64,000 nt of DNA from Ditylenchus dipsaci (taxonomy: Eukaryota; Nematoda; Chromadorea; Rhabditida; Anguinidae), in NCBI GenBank assembly GCA_004194705.1, contig SADC01000219.1, positions 1-64,000 on the forward strand, written 5' to 3'. Positions 47,036 through 57,509 of the stretch are shown piece by piece. The translations under genes and the position numbers were made by a program. Every line of letters begins with the position of its first letter. The first letter of the stretch is position 1. The notes beneath the pieces are model-generated. The model did not search any database. It saw nothing but the letters and a program-made list of their open reading frames with translations, and was not told the origin of the DNA.

Positions 47036-47499
47036 AGAGTAGCTTAGTCAACATGTAGGGTGGATGATCTACCCTAACCATTAACGCACTCGAAAGATAA
47101 ATCTACCCGAACTACTAATGTACATGAACAACTAATGTTCCCGAACAACATAGGCGCCTATAGGCGCCTGTAGACCCTAGTTATTTGATAATAGGCAGCG
47201 CACAAATTATTTCAATGGGTAGAAAAGCCATAAGAAACCAAGATGGCCCTAAGATGAGTAATAAAAAAGTAAAGGAAAAGTACTTCTGTAAAACAATGTA
47301 AAGAAGGCGCATAAAATAATTCTCTAAGGCGGAAGTTCTTTAAAAAAGCTTAAAATTATAAATATTGGTAAAAATTTTGAATTTTTAAAAATTTTTCGAA
47401 AATTTCGAATGAGAAAATTTTCCGGGCTTGGCCGGGCCTGACCCCTGTCCGGGCCGGGCCTGCAAAATCAAGGCCGTGCCCAGCCCTGGCTAGGACACT

Positions 47500-48215
47500 T
47501 CGCTATGAGGACAGTTCGCTATGGAAAGTTCGCTATGATTTTTGAAATGGACAGTTCGCTATGGACAGTTCGCTATGGTTTTCTAATCGCCTGTTTCCTT
47601 AACAGTGTTGAAACTAAAAATATTTGTTCACCGTACCACATCACCTCTTCGTCACCTCTTGCTACCTCTTTATTGAATTCAAGGTACATAGACGTAAGTT
47701 TTATACATTTACACGCATGTCCCAACTCACGCTAGCTTGTCATTTTAGGTAATCATGTCAAATAGATTCGAAAAACATTTTAAAGTCTTTTTCAGCTCGT
47801 CCTAATGGTCGCTTGCCTACCTTCCACTTTCCTATTTATTCAACCGAAGAATGACAAAATAAATGCGAAAAAACAATAGACCAATAACATTGAGACAATA
47901 ACACTTTTTTATTCTCATTCTTGTACTACATCGAAGTGAGAGTGCATATGCCGAATCATACCCATGGGTCTATCATCTGTTAACGGAGTGTTGACCTAAA
48001 TAAGCCATTTCACTAGGTTTTCAAAATTAAAACGGATAACCTGCTCGTATTCGGCGGAGAAGCCCTGTATTACCCCAAAACACCCCAAACCACCCCAAAC
48101 CACCCCAAACCCCAAACACCCCAAACCACCTTAACCACTCCAAACCACCCCAAACCAGCCCAAACCACCTCAAAACACTCTGAATAATCGCAAGTTGGCT
48201 CAAACCTCCTCAAAC
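47500..48215. other. Gene-free stretch with simple repeats
   Basis: TTCGCTATGGACAG words repeat at 47500-47580 and CCCCAAACCA words at about 48075-48185. No coding gene recognised. Confidence 0.5.
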
Positions 48216-48217
48216 GG

Positions 48218-48925
48218 GTGCACTACGTTTCACCGTCACTGTTTTCACCGTTCACTATTTTCACCGTCACTATTTTCACCGTCACTATTTTCACCGTCAC
48301 CTATTTTCACCGTCACCTATTTTCACCGTCACTATTTTCACCGTCACCTATTTTCACCGTCACTATTTCACCGTCACTATTTTCACCGTTCACTAAATTC
48401 ACCGTCAGCACTTTAGGACCGCTTTTTAGATCTAAATTTTTCTAAAATTTAAACAGTCTTGGTACCAAATTGTAGCCCTGAATGTCAGCTACATTTTGGT
48501 ACTACAAATTCTGAAAAAATAAAAAAAATTAGAACTAAACTTTAGAAGGCGTTCAATCTCACACTTTTTCATCACGGTAGAACGCAGGGTGAGCGTCTTT
48601 TAAAGTTTGAACTAAAATTTTCGTTTTTTTAGAAATTGTAGTACCAAAATGTAGCTGACATTCAGGGCTACAATTTGGTACTAAAAATTTTAAAAATTTC
48701 GAAAAATTTAGACCTAAAATGTGGTCCTAAAATGCTGACGGTGAATTTAGGTGACGGTGAAAATAGTGACGGTGAAAATAGGTGACGGTGAAAATAGTGA
48801 CGGTGAAAATAGGCGACGGTGAAAATAGTGACGGTGAAAATAGGTGACGGTGAAAATAGTGACGGTGAAATAGTGACGGTGAAAATAGTGAACGGTGAAA
48901 ACAGTGACGGTGAAACGTAGTGCAC
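48218..48925. repeat. Fold-back whose arms are a 15-bp minisatellite
   Basis: The left arm (about 48218-48500) repeats TTTTCACCGTCACTA about ten times after GTGCACTACGTTTCACCGTC; the right arm (about 48655-48925) is the reverse complement. Next to the spacer, both arms carry ATTTTGGTACTAC and TGTAGC words. The spacer (about 48540-48620) is unique. Long frames of the type FTVTIFTVTYF on both strands are repeat translations. Confidence 0.95.
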
Positions 48926-48929
48926 CCCC

Positions 48930-49590
48930 TCAAACTACCCACAACATTTCGAAATATTCTCAACCACCCTAATACCGTTTTATTGTACATGAATGTATTA
49001 TTGACGATTTATCTGGCTTTGGGTGCGATATTACTCAAATATGTGTGTAAAGACCATAATTACTGACCGTTCCAACCAAAACCATTCATCTTCGCCCCAA
49101 CTGTGGCTTAGCCATGTTAGCCAAGACAAGTAAAAGTGAACAAAGGTGAGCAACAAATTTTATTTCAATATTAACGATAACAACAGAGCGATTCTAATTG
49201 CCTTCTGCGATAAGATCTTTTTGAACTTTTCCATGAATTCCTTTTCTCAGCGAGGGTCTAAAAAACAAGAATGTAATTAAAATAATCCTATCAACACAAA
49301 AGCTTATACCTGGAATTGTCCGTGTCCGAACATCGGTACGTGTCAATTGTTCCCGGCGCCGATTGTTCCCGCGACCGATTGTTCCCGGCCTATATAAAAG
49401 GGACAATTGTTCCCGCATAAGTGAAAACATGATTTCTGAGTAGTCCTGTTTGGAACCTGGTGGGAAGTACCCAACCATAGAGAGGACTAAGCGAAATTGG
49501 ACAAAGCTTTTTTGGGGAAAAAATACATTTTTGGGGCAAATTTTTATTTTGAATGATTATATTGTAATTTCTTACCCTCTTTCGATGTTG
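48930..49590. other. Gene-free stretch
   Basis: A GATTGTTCCCG word occurs four or five times at 49337-49415 with a TATATAAAAG between. An open minus frame (49478-49194) covers this repeat and is not supported as a gene. Confidence 0.4.
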
Positions 49591-49599
49591 ATGGCGCCA

Positions 49600-49835
49600 T
49601 CATTTAGCCCTACTTTTTCAGTTTTTCACGAGATACTATTTATTACGACATCTTTTCAAAATGTAGCACAAAAAAGTCAAAGTATCAAGCAAGTATGTTT
49701 GATTCATACTTCAACTTTTTGTGCTGCATTTTGAGAAGACATCTTTGAAAGCATAAAAAAAAGTTGTTATTAACTGGAAAATTAAAGCTACATGATGATG
49801 CCATCAATTTGGAAAAAATGGCTAAATGATTTCAC
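49600..49835. repeat. Fold-back element
   Basis: The outer arms pair GATGGCGCCATCATTTAGCC with GGCTAAATGAT and GATGATGCCATC. The inner arms pair GACATCTTTTCAAAATGTAGC with GCTGCATTTTGAGAAGACAT. No coding content. Confidence 0.8.
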
Positions 49836-50208
49836 GCACCAAAATACTTATTTCCCGCAGTGAATACACAAACAAGAGTATTTTTCGGTGCTTTTACAAT
49901 CGTAAAATGTATTTTTTTAAATCAACATGTAGCCCTGAATTTCTAGTTTCTGATGAGCTATCAACTGTCTTAGCGAGTTCGGAAAAATTTGAGGAAAATG
50001 TGTTTTTATAAAACTACTTCACGTTTTTCAAAACCATTTGTTCTCTCACTTTTCTATATCAGATGAAGCCAGCTAATAGCTCATCAGAAACTAGAGATTC
50101 AGGTCTACATGTACATGTCTACATAAAAATAAATTTTTATGATCGTAAAAACACCGAGAAATACTCTTGTTTATGTATTTACTAGAGGATATCAGTATTT
50201 TGGTGCGT
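49836..50208. repeat. Fold-back element, about 135-bp arms
   Basis: The left arm has CACCAAAATACT, ACAAGAGTATTTTTCGGTG and CTAGTTTCTGATGAGCTA; the right arm has TAGCTCATCAGAAACTAG, ACACCGAGAAATACTCTTGT and AGTATTTTGGTGCG. Non-coding. Confidence 0.9.
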
Positions 50209-50639
50209 GTTTTCACCTACATTCGAAAAAATAATAAGAAATTGTAATAAAATCATGCAAAATAGAAATTTGCACAAAAAAAAGCAATTTGTCCCGAAAA
50301 AATTCTTTTTGCAAAAAAAAACTTTGTCGAGCGAAAATCGTGTTTTTAGCATTATGCCATGACTGTAGAATAATAATCGACATTGTGAATACACTACGAC
50401 TGTAAATCCGAGTTTGGCGGTAGATTGTGACTTTAATGGCTGTATTGTTTTTCGGCATCATTTTTTTCAGAAAGCGCCAGTTTCAAAAATGTCCGTTTTC
50501 GTCATTTCCCGTTTTCGTCATTAGCCGCTTTTGGCATTTGTCGTTTTCAGGAGCTTTTTTCAAAATATTCCGTTTTCGACAATATGAGTTTGAAAATTTG
50601 AGTTGTTTGAAGAAATGAGTTTAAAATTTGGACGCTACT

Positions 50640-51608
50640 CGTAATACCCCCCCCCCCCCCCCCCAAAAGCTATTCGGGAATACCACCCCTCCCCCCCCCC
50701 CCCCCCAATCGGACCTACTCGGTTATACCCCCCACAAAATCAAGTTTTTAGGAGCGGTCAAAACACATTTTTAAGCAATAATTTCGCCATAAAAGGTCCA
50801 GAAAAGCAATTTAAAAGGGATTATGGGCTGTATTGGGAGGGGAAGGGAATAATACAGGGCCACTTTTTTTAGCTGCTTTACCATGTTTTCAACTCGGGCC
50901 GTGGCAAAAATAGACTCTATATGCATTTTATGATCAAGTGTATTTGTCGGAATCATGTCTAAGGTAAGTGTGTGCGCGCATCTCTAACTCTCAAGCCCCC
51001 TGCGCCCCTTCGGGGGCTTGGGGGCTTGGAGTTGAGATGCGCACACCCACATACCTTAGACACAAATCACTCGAAAGCGACTCTGGATGCATGAAAAAAC
51101 ATGCATACCAGAGTTATTTATGCGGTAGGCCCCAGTATTCAAAACTATGTTCAACATTTTTGACTTTTCGGCCGAAAAGGGTCTCCCCATTTTTCGGCCT
51201 GAGGCTACGAGCCAGAGGCTCAGCCATCCAAAAGTTAAAGGACAACCAGCAGGATCGACCCGGCTGATCGGGCTGATCAGCTCGAGTACTTATATTTTTA
51301 CGTGCACCACAAGTGGCTGGGTTTGAAAGCGCTTTTACTGCTTAGAGAATTAATACTCTTTGGTACTTATAGGCACTATAGAAGTGGCCCCTGTATTATT
51401 CCCTTCCCCTCCCAATACAGCCCATAATCCCTTTTAAATTGCTTTTCTGGACCTTTTATGGCGAAATTATTGCTTAAAAATGTGTTTTGACCACTCCTAA
51501 AAATCTTGATTTGGGGGGGGGGTATAACCGAGTAGCTCCTAGGATTGGGGGGGGGTATTCCCGAGTAGCACTTTTGGGGGGGGGGGGGGGTATAACCGAG
51601 TGGAGCCA
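50640..51608. repeat. Large fold-back with C/G-run arms, enclosing an inner palindrome
   Basis: The left arm (50640-50870) starts with C runs separated by CTATTCGGGAATACC and CTACTCGGTTATACC, then AAGCAATAATTTCGCC and CTGTATTGGGAGGGGAAGGG. The right arm (51375-51608) is its reverse complement, ending with G runs and GGTATAACCGAG. The spacer contains the palindrome shared with 10.1 kb. Run-length differences between arms suggest slippage or read error. Confidence 0.93.
50945..51120. repeat. Inner palindrome, inverted copy of 10064-10262
   Basis: TGTCTAAGGTAAGTG, GCGCGCATCTCTAACTCTC, GGGGGCTTGGGGGCTTGG, GAGATGCGCACACCC and ATACCTTAGACA, flanked by TGATCAAG and CTCTGGATGCAT. Sequence and order are the reverse of the 10-kb copy. 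Confidence 0.88.
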
Positions 51609-51609
51609 A

Positions 51610-52010
51610 ATTTGAGCTTTTTGAGAAAATGAGCTCGGAAAATTTCTTGTTTCATGTCTATCTTTTTTTGAACATTCTTTCTTAGAAAACCTTGTTATAG
51701 GTCAAATTTATCCTCGTTCTTCCTCATGTATATGTACATAGAAATCGTCGAAGACTCCAATTTTTTCACCTATCCTCTCGGCTCACCCTGAGACTGGCAT
51801 AAATTTTTCTGATATCATTTGATTCTGCCAAAAATTAATTCTGGCAAAAAAATTCAAACTGACGATAATTTGTCTTGACCAGATTTTTTTCGAATAAAAC
51901 TTATATTAGTAAAAATTATTCTGAAACTATAGGTTGCGTAGAAATACTGTTGTGTCTTTAATTTGGCTTGCTTTTATTCACGGCTTTCGATCATTTTTGT
52001 GTGATTTGTT
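51610..52010. other. Gene-free stretch before the MULE remnant
   Basis: AT-rich. AAAATTAATTCTGGCAAAAAA and nearby words recur reversed near 54100-54190, which hints at matching ends of the element that carries the FLYWCH gene (about 51780-54200). Confidence 0.4.
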
Positions 52011-52014
52011 TCAG

Positions 52015-53200
52015 CTTCCAATTCTCATGAGTGCAAACAATTATAGCAATCCCGACGAAGCCAGCTCGGATGGTGGAATCAGCGACTGGACAGATGAGGC
52101 AGAAGAATTTCGAAATTTGCTAGATGAATTTGAAGAAGAGCAAGAAGAAGAATACGAAATCGGTGGAAAGGTCGGTCGTCCAAATAAAAGAAAGGCCACA
52201 GTTGATCCACCGATGCCAGTTGAGCTCTTGTCCAGTCAGAAGAAAAGAAAGGATAGGAGCTGTAGTTATCTGGCCATTTTGGAAGGCTATTTGTTTTATT
52301 TCAGTTGACAGATACCAAATATTTTCTAATAAATATAGGTGAAGTTTTCAAACGTTCTGGTCGAGCAGATCGAAGTGGACGACAGCAATGGAGATGCGTC
52401 AAAAATTCTGAGGGTTGCAAAATAGTGATCATGACGAATCAAGCAAATATGTGCATTGCGAAAAGCGATGGTGATCATTCTCATTGTACAGCTAAGGTAG
52501 ACTTGGACATCAGAAAGTTGAAAAGGCAAATTCCTATTCTTTCAACGCATGATCAGGTGTGTTGGAATCGAATTCTAAATTAGTGTTCTTCTGTACTCTA
52601 TCTTTTAGGTTGCGCCTCATCAGATTTATTCGAATCTAATTGAGTTTGCCAGTCGGAAGGTCGCAGCAATAGGGAATCCGCTAAACGTTGCTCAGGTAGT
52701 CAACTACCATAGAAGGGTCAGATTTATCTCGATTACCCAATAATTATTGCAGTTACGCATTTTTTGGTTAAGAAGGAAGATGCTGATCCAAGGCTCACTG
52801 CTAACCCTGAAGTCATGATCGTTCCTGCAGAGCTACAGCGCTACAAAAACAATTGTGAGCTTTGAAGATTTGGGTGGGTCGTATCGGAGGAAAATCAATG
52901 TTTCCAATAAACCTTCGGAATTGCTATGCTTTGACTGTGGAAGGCAAATCAAAGACAACGAATTCTCTCGAGGCCTGGCACAACTCACTCAAATTGACCC
53001 TTGCAAGTGCAGATGGGAAGAAGCCTCGGTTCTGGAAATGGCCGAGAAAAATGAAGCAAGAATGCAGTATGATGGAAGCGCAGCTTATTCTATTGCTAGG
53101 AATTCCCAAGAAACTGAATCTTGAGGACCAGCGTATTGCTCTCAAAAGAAAAGAATTTCAGAACATTACAAGCGCGAAAGAATCTTTGAATATGTTATGA
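52015..53200 (+). pseudogene. FLYWCH/MULE-type transposase, catalytic middle missing
   Basis: After a TTTCAG acceptor the first exon reads MSANNYSNPDEASSDGG with an acidic run (EFEEEQEEEYE) and a GRPNKRK hook. Next comes a FLYWCH-type zinc finger (52340-52500): QQWRCV...GC...DGDHSHC with Cys-Cys-His-His spacing. A third piece after TTTTAG reads VAPHQIYSNLIEFASRK. The last piece (52862-53200) reads FPINLRNCYALTVEGKS, TTNSLEAWHNSL and RFWKWPRKMKQE, the usual C-terminal block of animal MULE-like proteins. The region that should hold the DDE catalytic domain is absent between 52740 and 52850. Frames shift between pieces. Probably a non-autonomous or dead copy, though a domesticated DNA-binding product is conceivable. 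Confidence 0.8.
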
Positions 53201-53496
53201 AGCATGCTGATTTGACTCTGTCAAACCAATTTTGAAGTCCAAATTTATTGTTTATCGTTATATAAGGGTTTTTGATCGGAATAAAACATGAGTTGTATCA
53301 GCATAGTGAAGGATGTAGAGGTTAGATGAAAGCTTTTCAATCTGTGCTAAACCAGTCTTTAAGTCGAGATTTCTTGTTTATTAATTGATATGAAATTGAG
53401 TTGTGTTGGTATTGCATGACATTTTATCACCTGACAAATATTTGGTTACAACACTGGCTATAAAAGACCGAAACTGTTTTGCGGTGGACGAAAATA

Positions 53497-54014
53497 CCTT
53501 ATTTCCTGTTATTTCTCACCCGGGAGAGTAATTTTTGAAAAATTTCGAATTCGATATCGAGATTTTCGTATGCTCAATCAAAATCTGAAAAGTGGAATCC
53601 CTAGAGCTCGTGTGAGATAAAAAAATGCATTATACAAATGGATAAAACGGAATATGCCACGTTCTGGCGAAAAAGTGCCACGTTTTTAGTGAAAAAGTGC
53701 CACGTTTTTTTCAAATTTGCCTAGTTTTGCACAGATGTGCCTGGTTTTATTGGTCGCTTTGCTTCCAAGGACATATCAATAGCAAGCTAATGGTATTCTT
53801 CAAAATTTCAGGTGTAAATCATTGATTTGTCTAAGAAACCTTATTGTCAGAAAACGTGGCAAATTTTCACAAAACGTGGCACTTTTTCTCCAAAACGTGG
53901 CATTTTTACGTATCGTCCTATACAAATTTGAAAAATATTGACTATGAGCGGAGATATGGGTCCTCAAAGTCAAGGGGAGTAATTAGAGGGAGGGAGAAAT
54001 TAAAGGAAATACGG
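53497..54014. mobile_element. TACCGTA-type MITE with inserted inverted repeat
   Basis: The ends are TA-CCTTATTTCCT and AGGAAATACGG-TA. GATTTTCGTATGCTCAATCA and GTGGAATC...GCTCGTG match the MITE at 62269-62531. The middle (about 53655-53925) has GTGCCACGTTTT words facing AAAACGTGGCAC, a second inverted repeat. Confidence 0.8.
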
Positions 54015-54629
54015 TAAGTGATATAATGCAATAAATTTTGTGCAGTTTTATATAAATTCAAATAATTGTTTCTCTAACCATTTAACTACCGAACAAATTA
54101 ATTCAAAAAAAATCTGGTCAAGACAAATTATTGTCAGTTTGAATTTTTGCCAGGATCAATTGATATCAGAAAATTTAATTCAGTCTCAAAGTGAGCCATC
54201 CTCTCTTCAGGTCTACATAACCACCCTACTGGTGCTTAAACCCACCCTACTATTATACCCGCCCACCATGCAGGCCTACTTACCTACCCTTTGGGAATAG
54301 ATTTACTGGCATCTATTTGCCCATGAGTACCCACCTGGGTAGTTGGTGTTACAGTCGGTGAATTCTTGTTGGTCCTATCGAATCGTGTTTCATATGCAAC
54401 TTTAAGTATGATAGCTAGATTTGTTTTAAATTTTTTGAAGATTTTTCGAGCTATCCAGTCGGAAATTCACCTGATTCGAGGCTACCTATCCCGGCTTCCG
54501 GGATTTAGGTAGGCGAAATCGCAATTAACAAACCCGATTACTGATGCCATTTAAGGTTGAACATTGCGGTATGTTTAAATTATATCCAAAAAAATTTGCG
54601 GAAATTTAAATTTTCAGTATGAAGCAACT

Positions 54630-54935
54630 AAACCAAGTGGTCGTCCACTTGGAGCAAAAAAAATTTTTACGTTTTACATGTTCCAAAACTTGTTATCTGG
54701 ACTAATTCGAGCATGCTGAAGATGGTTTGACAGTGGTAAATGCCGTTTTCTCGAGTATTTTTTGAGTTTTAGGCAATAATTGATTTCACCAAATCAATTA
54801 TTGCCCGACACTCTAAAAATACCCGAGAAAACGGTATTTACCACTGTCAAACCATCTTCAGCATGCTCGAATTAGTCCAGATAACAAGTTTTGGAACATG
54901 AAAAACAAAAAAACTGATCCAAGTGGACGACCAAT
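54630..54935. repeat. Fold-back, about 145-bp arms, plus half copy at 55085-55310
   Basis: The arms pair CCAAGTGGTCGTCCACTTGG with CCAAGTGGACGACC, and GTTATCTGGACTAATTCGAG with CTCGAATTAGTCCAGATAAC; the centre is near 54789 (GATTTCACCAAATC). The left half recurs at 55085-55310, where the centre is reached again but the other arm is missing. Confidence 0.92.
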
Positions 54936-55398
54936 CGGTTCTGTTATACCCAGGTAGTCGTACCCAGGTTGGGGAACTCAGGTAGAAAGCCCACTTGGTG
55001 TCATCAGATTCACCCTGAGTGGTCCAGATACACATACATATTTTTTTCTAAAATGTAATCTCGGTTCTCCCGGATAATCCTGTACCAACATAATCCAAGT
55101 GGTCGTCCACTTTGATCAATAATTTTTTTATGGTTTTCATGTTCCAAACTTGTTATCTGGACTAATTCGAGCATGCTGAAAACGGTTTGATAATAGTGAA
55201 ATGCCGTTTTCACAGGTATTTTTAGAGTATTGGGCAATAATTGATTTTGGTAAAATCAATTATTTCCCAAAACTCAAAAAATACCTGAGAATATATAATA
55301 TAACCTGCGAAGTTTGATTTGTCGTTTTAAGCATTCGCATCAATCTTCGCAGGTTATCATTAGGTATTCTGTGTTTACCTAAATAAGTTCTGTAGGAA

Positions 55399-55825
55399 TT
55401 GGCACTTCTAACCGACAAAGCTTTGATTTCACTATCCGCTACTCGCTGGGGATCAGTTATTCAAGTCATCAAACGGTTTCTTGAACTCCAGGAATCCGTG
55501 GTTGTGATTGCTCGCAGAAAGAACTGGCCCATCCCGAGCAACAGCAACTTAGAGGTTATATACAGCTTCACTTCCGCTTAATAAAAATATTTTCAGCAAT
55601 TGGCATCGATTTCAAAGTTTGGTTATTTCAACGATTTCGTGATTTTAGGATTGGCATGCATTGGCAGTATCGGCTCTTCAAGTGCTCAGTGTGCCGGCTA
55701 CTAGCGCTCTTATTGAAAGGATCTTTTCCCAGGCTGGTCTCGCTACAAGAGGACTTAGAAATCAAACAAATGTTTCTCTATTGAATTCGCAGTTAATAAT
55801 TTATTGTAACGGAACGGTTGTTTAG
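55399..55825 (+). pseudogene. hAT-family transposase, C-terminal part
   Basis: The first segment (55399-55552) reads SATRWGSVIQVIKRFLEL then NWPIPSNSNLE, the region of hAT transposases before the dimerisation domain. After a TTTTAG acceptor (exon 55649-55825) it reads HALAVSALQVLSVPATS, ERIFSQAGLATRGLRNQ and LLNSQLIIYC, then TAG. It differs from the hAT copy at 39 kb, so it is a second family. The N-terminal half is absent, probably displaced by the fold-backs at 54.6-55.3 kb. Confidence 0.88.
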
Positions 55826-55828
55826 CCA

Positions 55829-56122
55829 TATTGCTTCAGTAGTGCGCAAATAAAGTTGACATAAATCCTGTGCGTGTTTTTGGAAACGTGAAAAAAAGGT
55901 ATCGGAAATATGTAGATTATGAAAATAGAGAAATGTGTTGGATATGATATACACACACATAAAGTATTGGATCTAGCCATTTTGCTTTGGCAGTGTACAG
56001 ATAAAGTTGATATTGAAGCCCGTGTGTGTTTTTGTAAACTTGAGAAAGAAAAGTGTCCGAAATATATAGATTGTGAAAATAGAGAAATTTACAGGATAGA
56101 ATATATACACGAATAAAGTGAT
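55829..56122. repeat. Tandem duplication, two units of about 147 bp
   Basis: Unit 1 (55829-55974) and unit 2 (55975-56122) share CCATATTGCTT/CCATTTTGCTT, AATAAAGTTGA, TGTGTGTTTTTG, ATAGATTGTGAAAATAGAGA and end with ATAAAGT. They directly follow the hAT stop codon and contain AATAAAG, a possible 3' end. Confidence 0.85.
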
Positions 56123-56339
56123 TTGACTCATGTAGAGTTTAAATGCACCTTTAAAATAGTAAAGTAAATAGACAATAAACAATAGATACAAAGAATGAAT
56201 GTCAGAATTCTGAAAATAGAATTCTTCTATCTAAGAAATACTATGTCAGAAATTTCTTATCTAAGAATTCTGAGATCAGCAGAGTATTTAGACATCTAAA
56301 ACAAAAAAATTAATGAAAAATGTAAGGCAGACAAACTGA

Positions 56340-56605
56340 GTAAAAAACAGGCTAAAGTCATAGTCAGAGCTAAAGTCATAGTCAAAGCTAAACTCATAAA
56401 CATAGCTCAACTCATAATCATAGCTAGACTCATACTCATAGTTAAACTCATACTCATAGCTAAACTCATACTCATAGTCATAATTTAGTATGACTATGAG
56501 TATGAGCCTCATAGTCATACTTGCTATGACTATGAGTTTAGCTATGACTATGAGGATGAGTATGAATTTGCACTATGACTATGAGGATGAGTATGAGTTT
56601 TGCAA
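56340..56605. repeat. Inverted microsatellite, ACTCATACTCATAG
   Basis: Reverse-oriented units (CATAGCTAAACTCATACTC) run to about 56490, where orientation flips to TATGACTATGAGTATGAG. A short fold-back made of a satellite; the open frame on it is not a gene. Confidence 0.9.
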
Positions 56606-56708
56606 ACACTGGCAAATAGGCATTTTAAAAAATTCGTAAAAAATTAAGAGTTTCATTAAATCGAGAGTGGAGTGTTTCGATCAACTTTTGTTTCAACTCT
56701 TTAATAAA

Positions 56709-57168
56709 TCTCTATATAGTATTTGGACAATGTTTGTCATTCTGTCTGTCACGTTTTTGGTTTTTTTGTATTTTTTCGCGTTTTCTGATAAGAACTCGGG
56801 AAAAGCTCAACGTTACGTTGTAGCCCGAATCCTTGGCCACATTTTAAGCTATCGCACGGCTCATTTGGCCGACACCCCTGAGACGTCACTTAATTTTAAG
56901 GTTCGTCGTGCACGGGTTTTTGACCCTTTTGGGCATTTTTTTGAATAGTAAGGGTTTTTTTCGGGGATTTTTGTACCGAAGTCGGGAAAAGCTCAACGTT
57001 ACGTTGTAGCGCTAATTCTGAGCTACATTTTGAGTTATCGCACGGCTCATTTGGCCGACACCCCTGAGACGTCACTTAATTTTTAGGTTCGTCGTGCAGG
57101 GTATTTTAGGGGGTTTTTGATACTTATGGGCAAATTATTAGGCGCCTGTAAGGCGCCAGTCCACCTAG
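56709..57168 (+). mobile_element. Short non-autonomous Helitron, 460 bp
   Basis: The 5' end TCTCTATATAGTATTTGG follows A (56708). The 3' hairpin GGCGCC-TGTAA-GGCGCC is followed by AGTCCAC and CTAG (57165-57168), then T. The interior has two tandem units of about 183 bp sharing AAAGCTCAACGTTACGTTGT and GACACCCCTGAGACGTCAC. Same family as 45014-47180. The insertion point is uninterrupted in the paralogue near 37.5 kb. Confidence 0.88.
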
Positions 57169-57500
57169 TATTTATTATTGCAGCAAAAGTGAGTGTTTTA
57201 GTTAGAACAAGTGACAAAAAATTGACAAGCAAGTGACTTCAGAAAACACACAATATAAACATCTACAGTCAACTCTCGATAATCCGTCACTCGCTAATCC
57301 GTTACTCTCGATAATCCGTCACCTTCGTGACACTTTGTTTGGTTTTGCCTTAAATAAATAAGGCTAATCCGTCACTCTTGATTATCCGTCACCCCACGGC
57401 CGGTCACAAGGGGTGACGGATTATCGAGAGTTGACTGTATTGCAACATAAGACCATACTGCACTTTACTGTACCCTATTTACTATTTAATGTTTTACTGT
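57169..57500. repeat. Dispersed repeat copy holding a 172-bp MITE
   Basis: Matches 37500-37640. The MITE 57266-57437 has ends CAGTCAACTCTCGATAATCC and GGATTATCGAGAGTTGACTG, with TA on both sides and ATAATCCGTCAC repeated inside. Confidence 0.93.
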
Positions 57501-57509
57501 TTAATCTCA

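Larger units (their letters stand above)
45014..47180 (+). mobile_element. Non-autonomous Helitron carrying two tandem arrays
   Basis: The 5' end TCTCTATATAGTATTTGG follows host A (45013). The 3' end has a hairpin GGCGCC-TATA-GGCGCC, then TGTAGACC and terminal CTAG (47177-47180) before host T (47181). A TC start, a 3' hairpin about 10 bases before CTAG, and A/T insertion without target duplication are the Helitron signature. The interior holds a tandem array of about 190-bp units and a G-rich minisatellite. No Rep/helicase is encoded. The same ends bound the element at 56709-57168. Confidence 0.85.
43711..47488. mobile_element. hAT-like outer element with near 8-bp target duplication
   Basis: The left end CAGGGCCGAAGCTTGCGG runs into GGGCCGGGCCGGCC; the right end reads CCGGGCCGGGCC ... 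GGCCGTGCCCAGCCCTG. CAGGGC-G terminal repeats with GC-rich subterminal parts are typical of hAT MITEs. The flanks ACTAGGAC (43703-43710) and GCTAGGAC (47489-47496) match at 7 of 8 bases, as expected for hAT insertion. It has no transposase. A MITE (44685-44871) and a Helitron (45014-47180) lie inside it. Confidence 0.72.

Noticed and set aside
45903..47081. Three overlapping long minus-strand open frames (up to 392 aa) of SSPTLAYPRLP repeats
   Set aside because: They are translations of a G-rich minisatellite; all three frames of the strand are open, with no start context, splice sites or non-repeat sequence.
48218..48420. Regular short repeats that might suggest a CRISPR array
   Set aside because: Units are directly adjacent with no unique spacers, and the setting is eukaryotic; this is a minisatellite.
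48195..48990. Open frames on both strands reading FTVTIFTVTYF
   Set aside because: Repeat translation of the 15-bp unit in hairpin arms, seen on both strands because the arms are inverted.
49194..49478. 94-aa minus-strand frame with arginine-rich middle
   Set aside because: The middle is the GATTGTTCCCG repeat; no coding evidence beyond openness.
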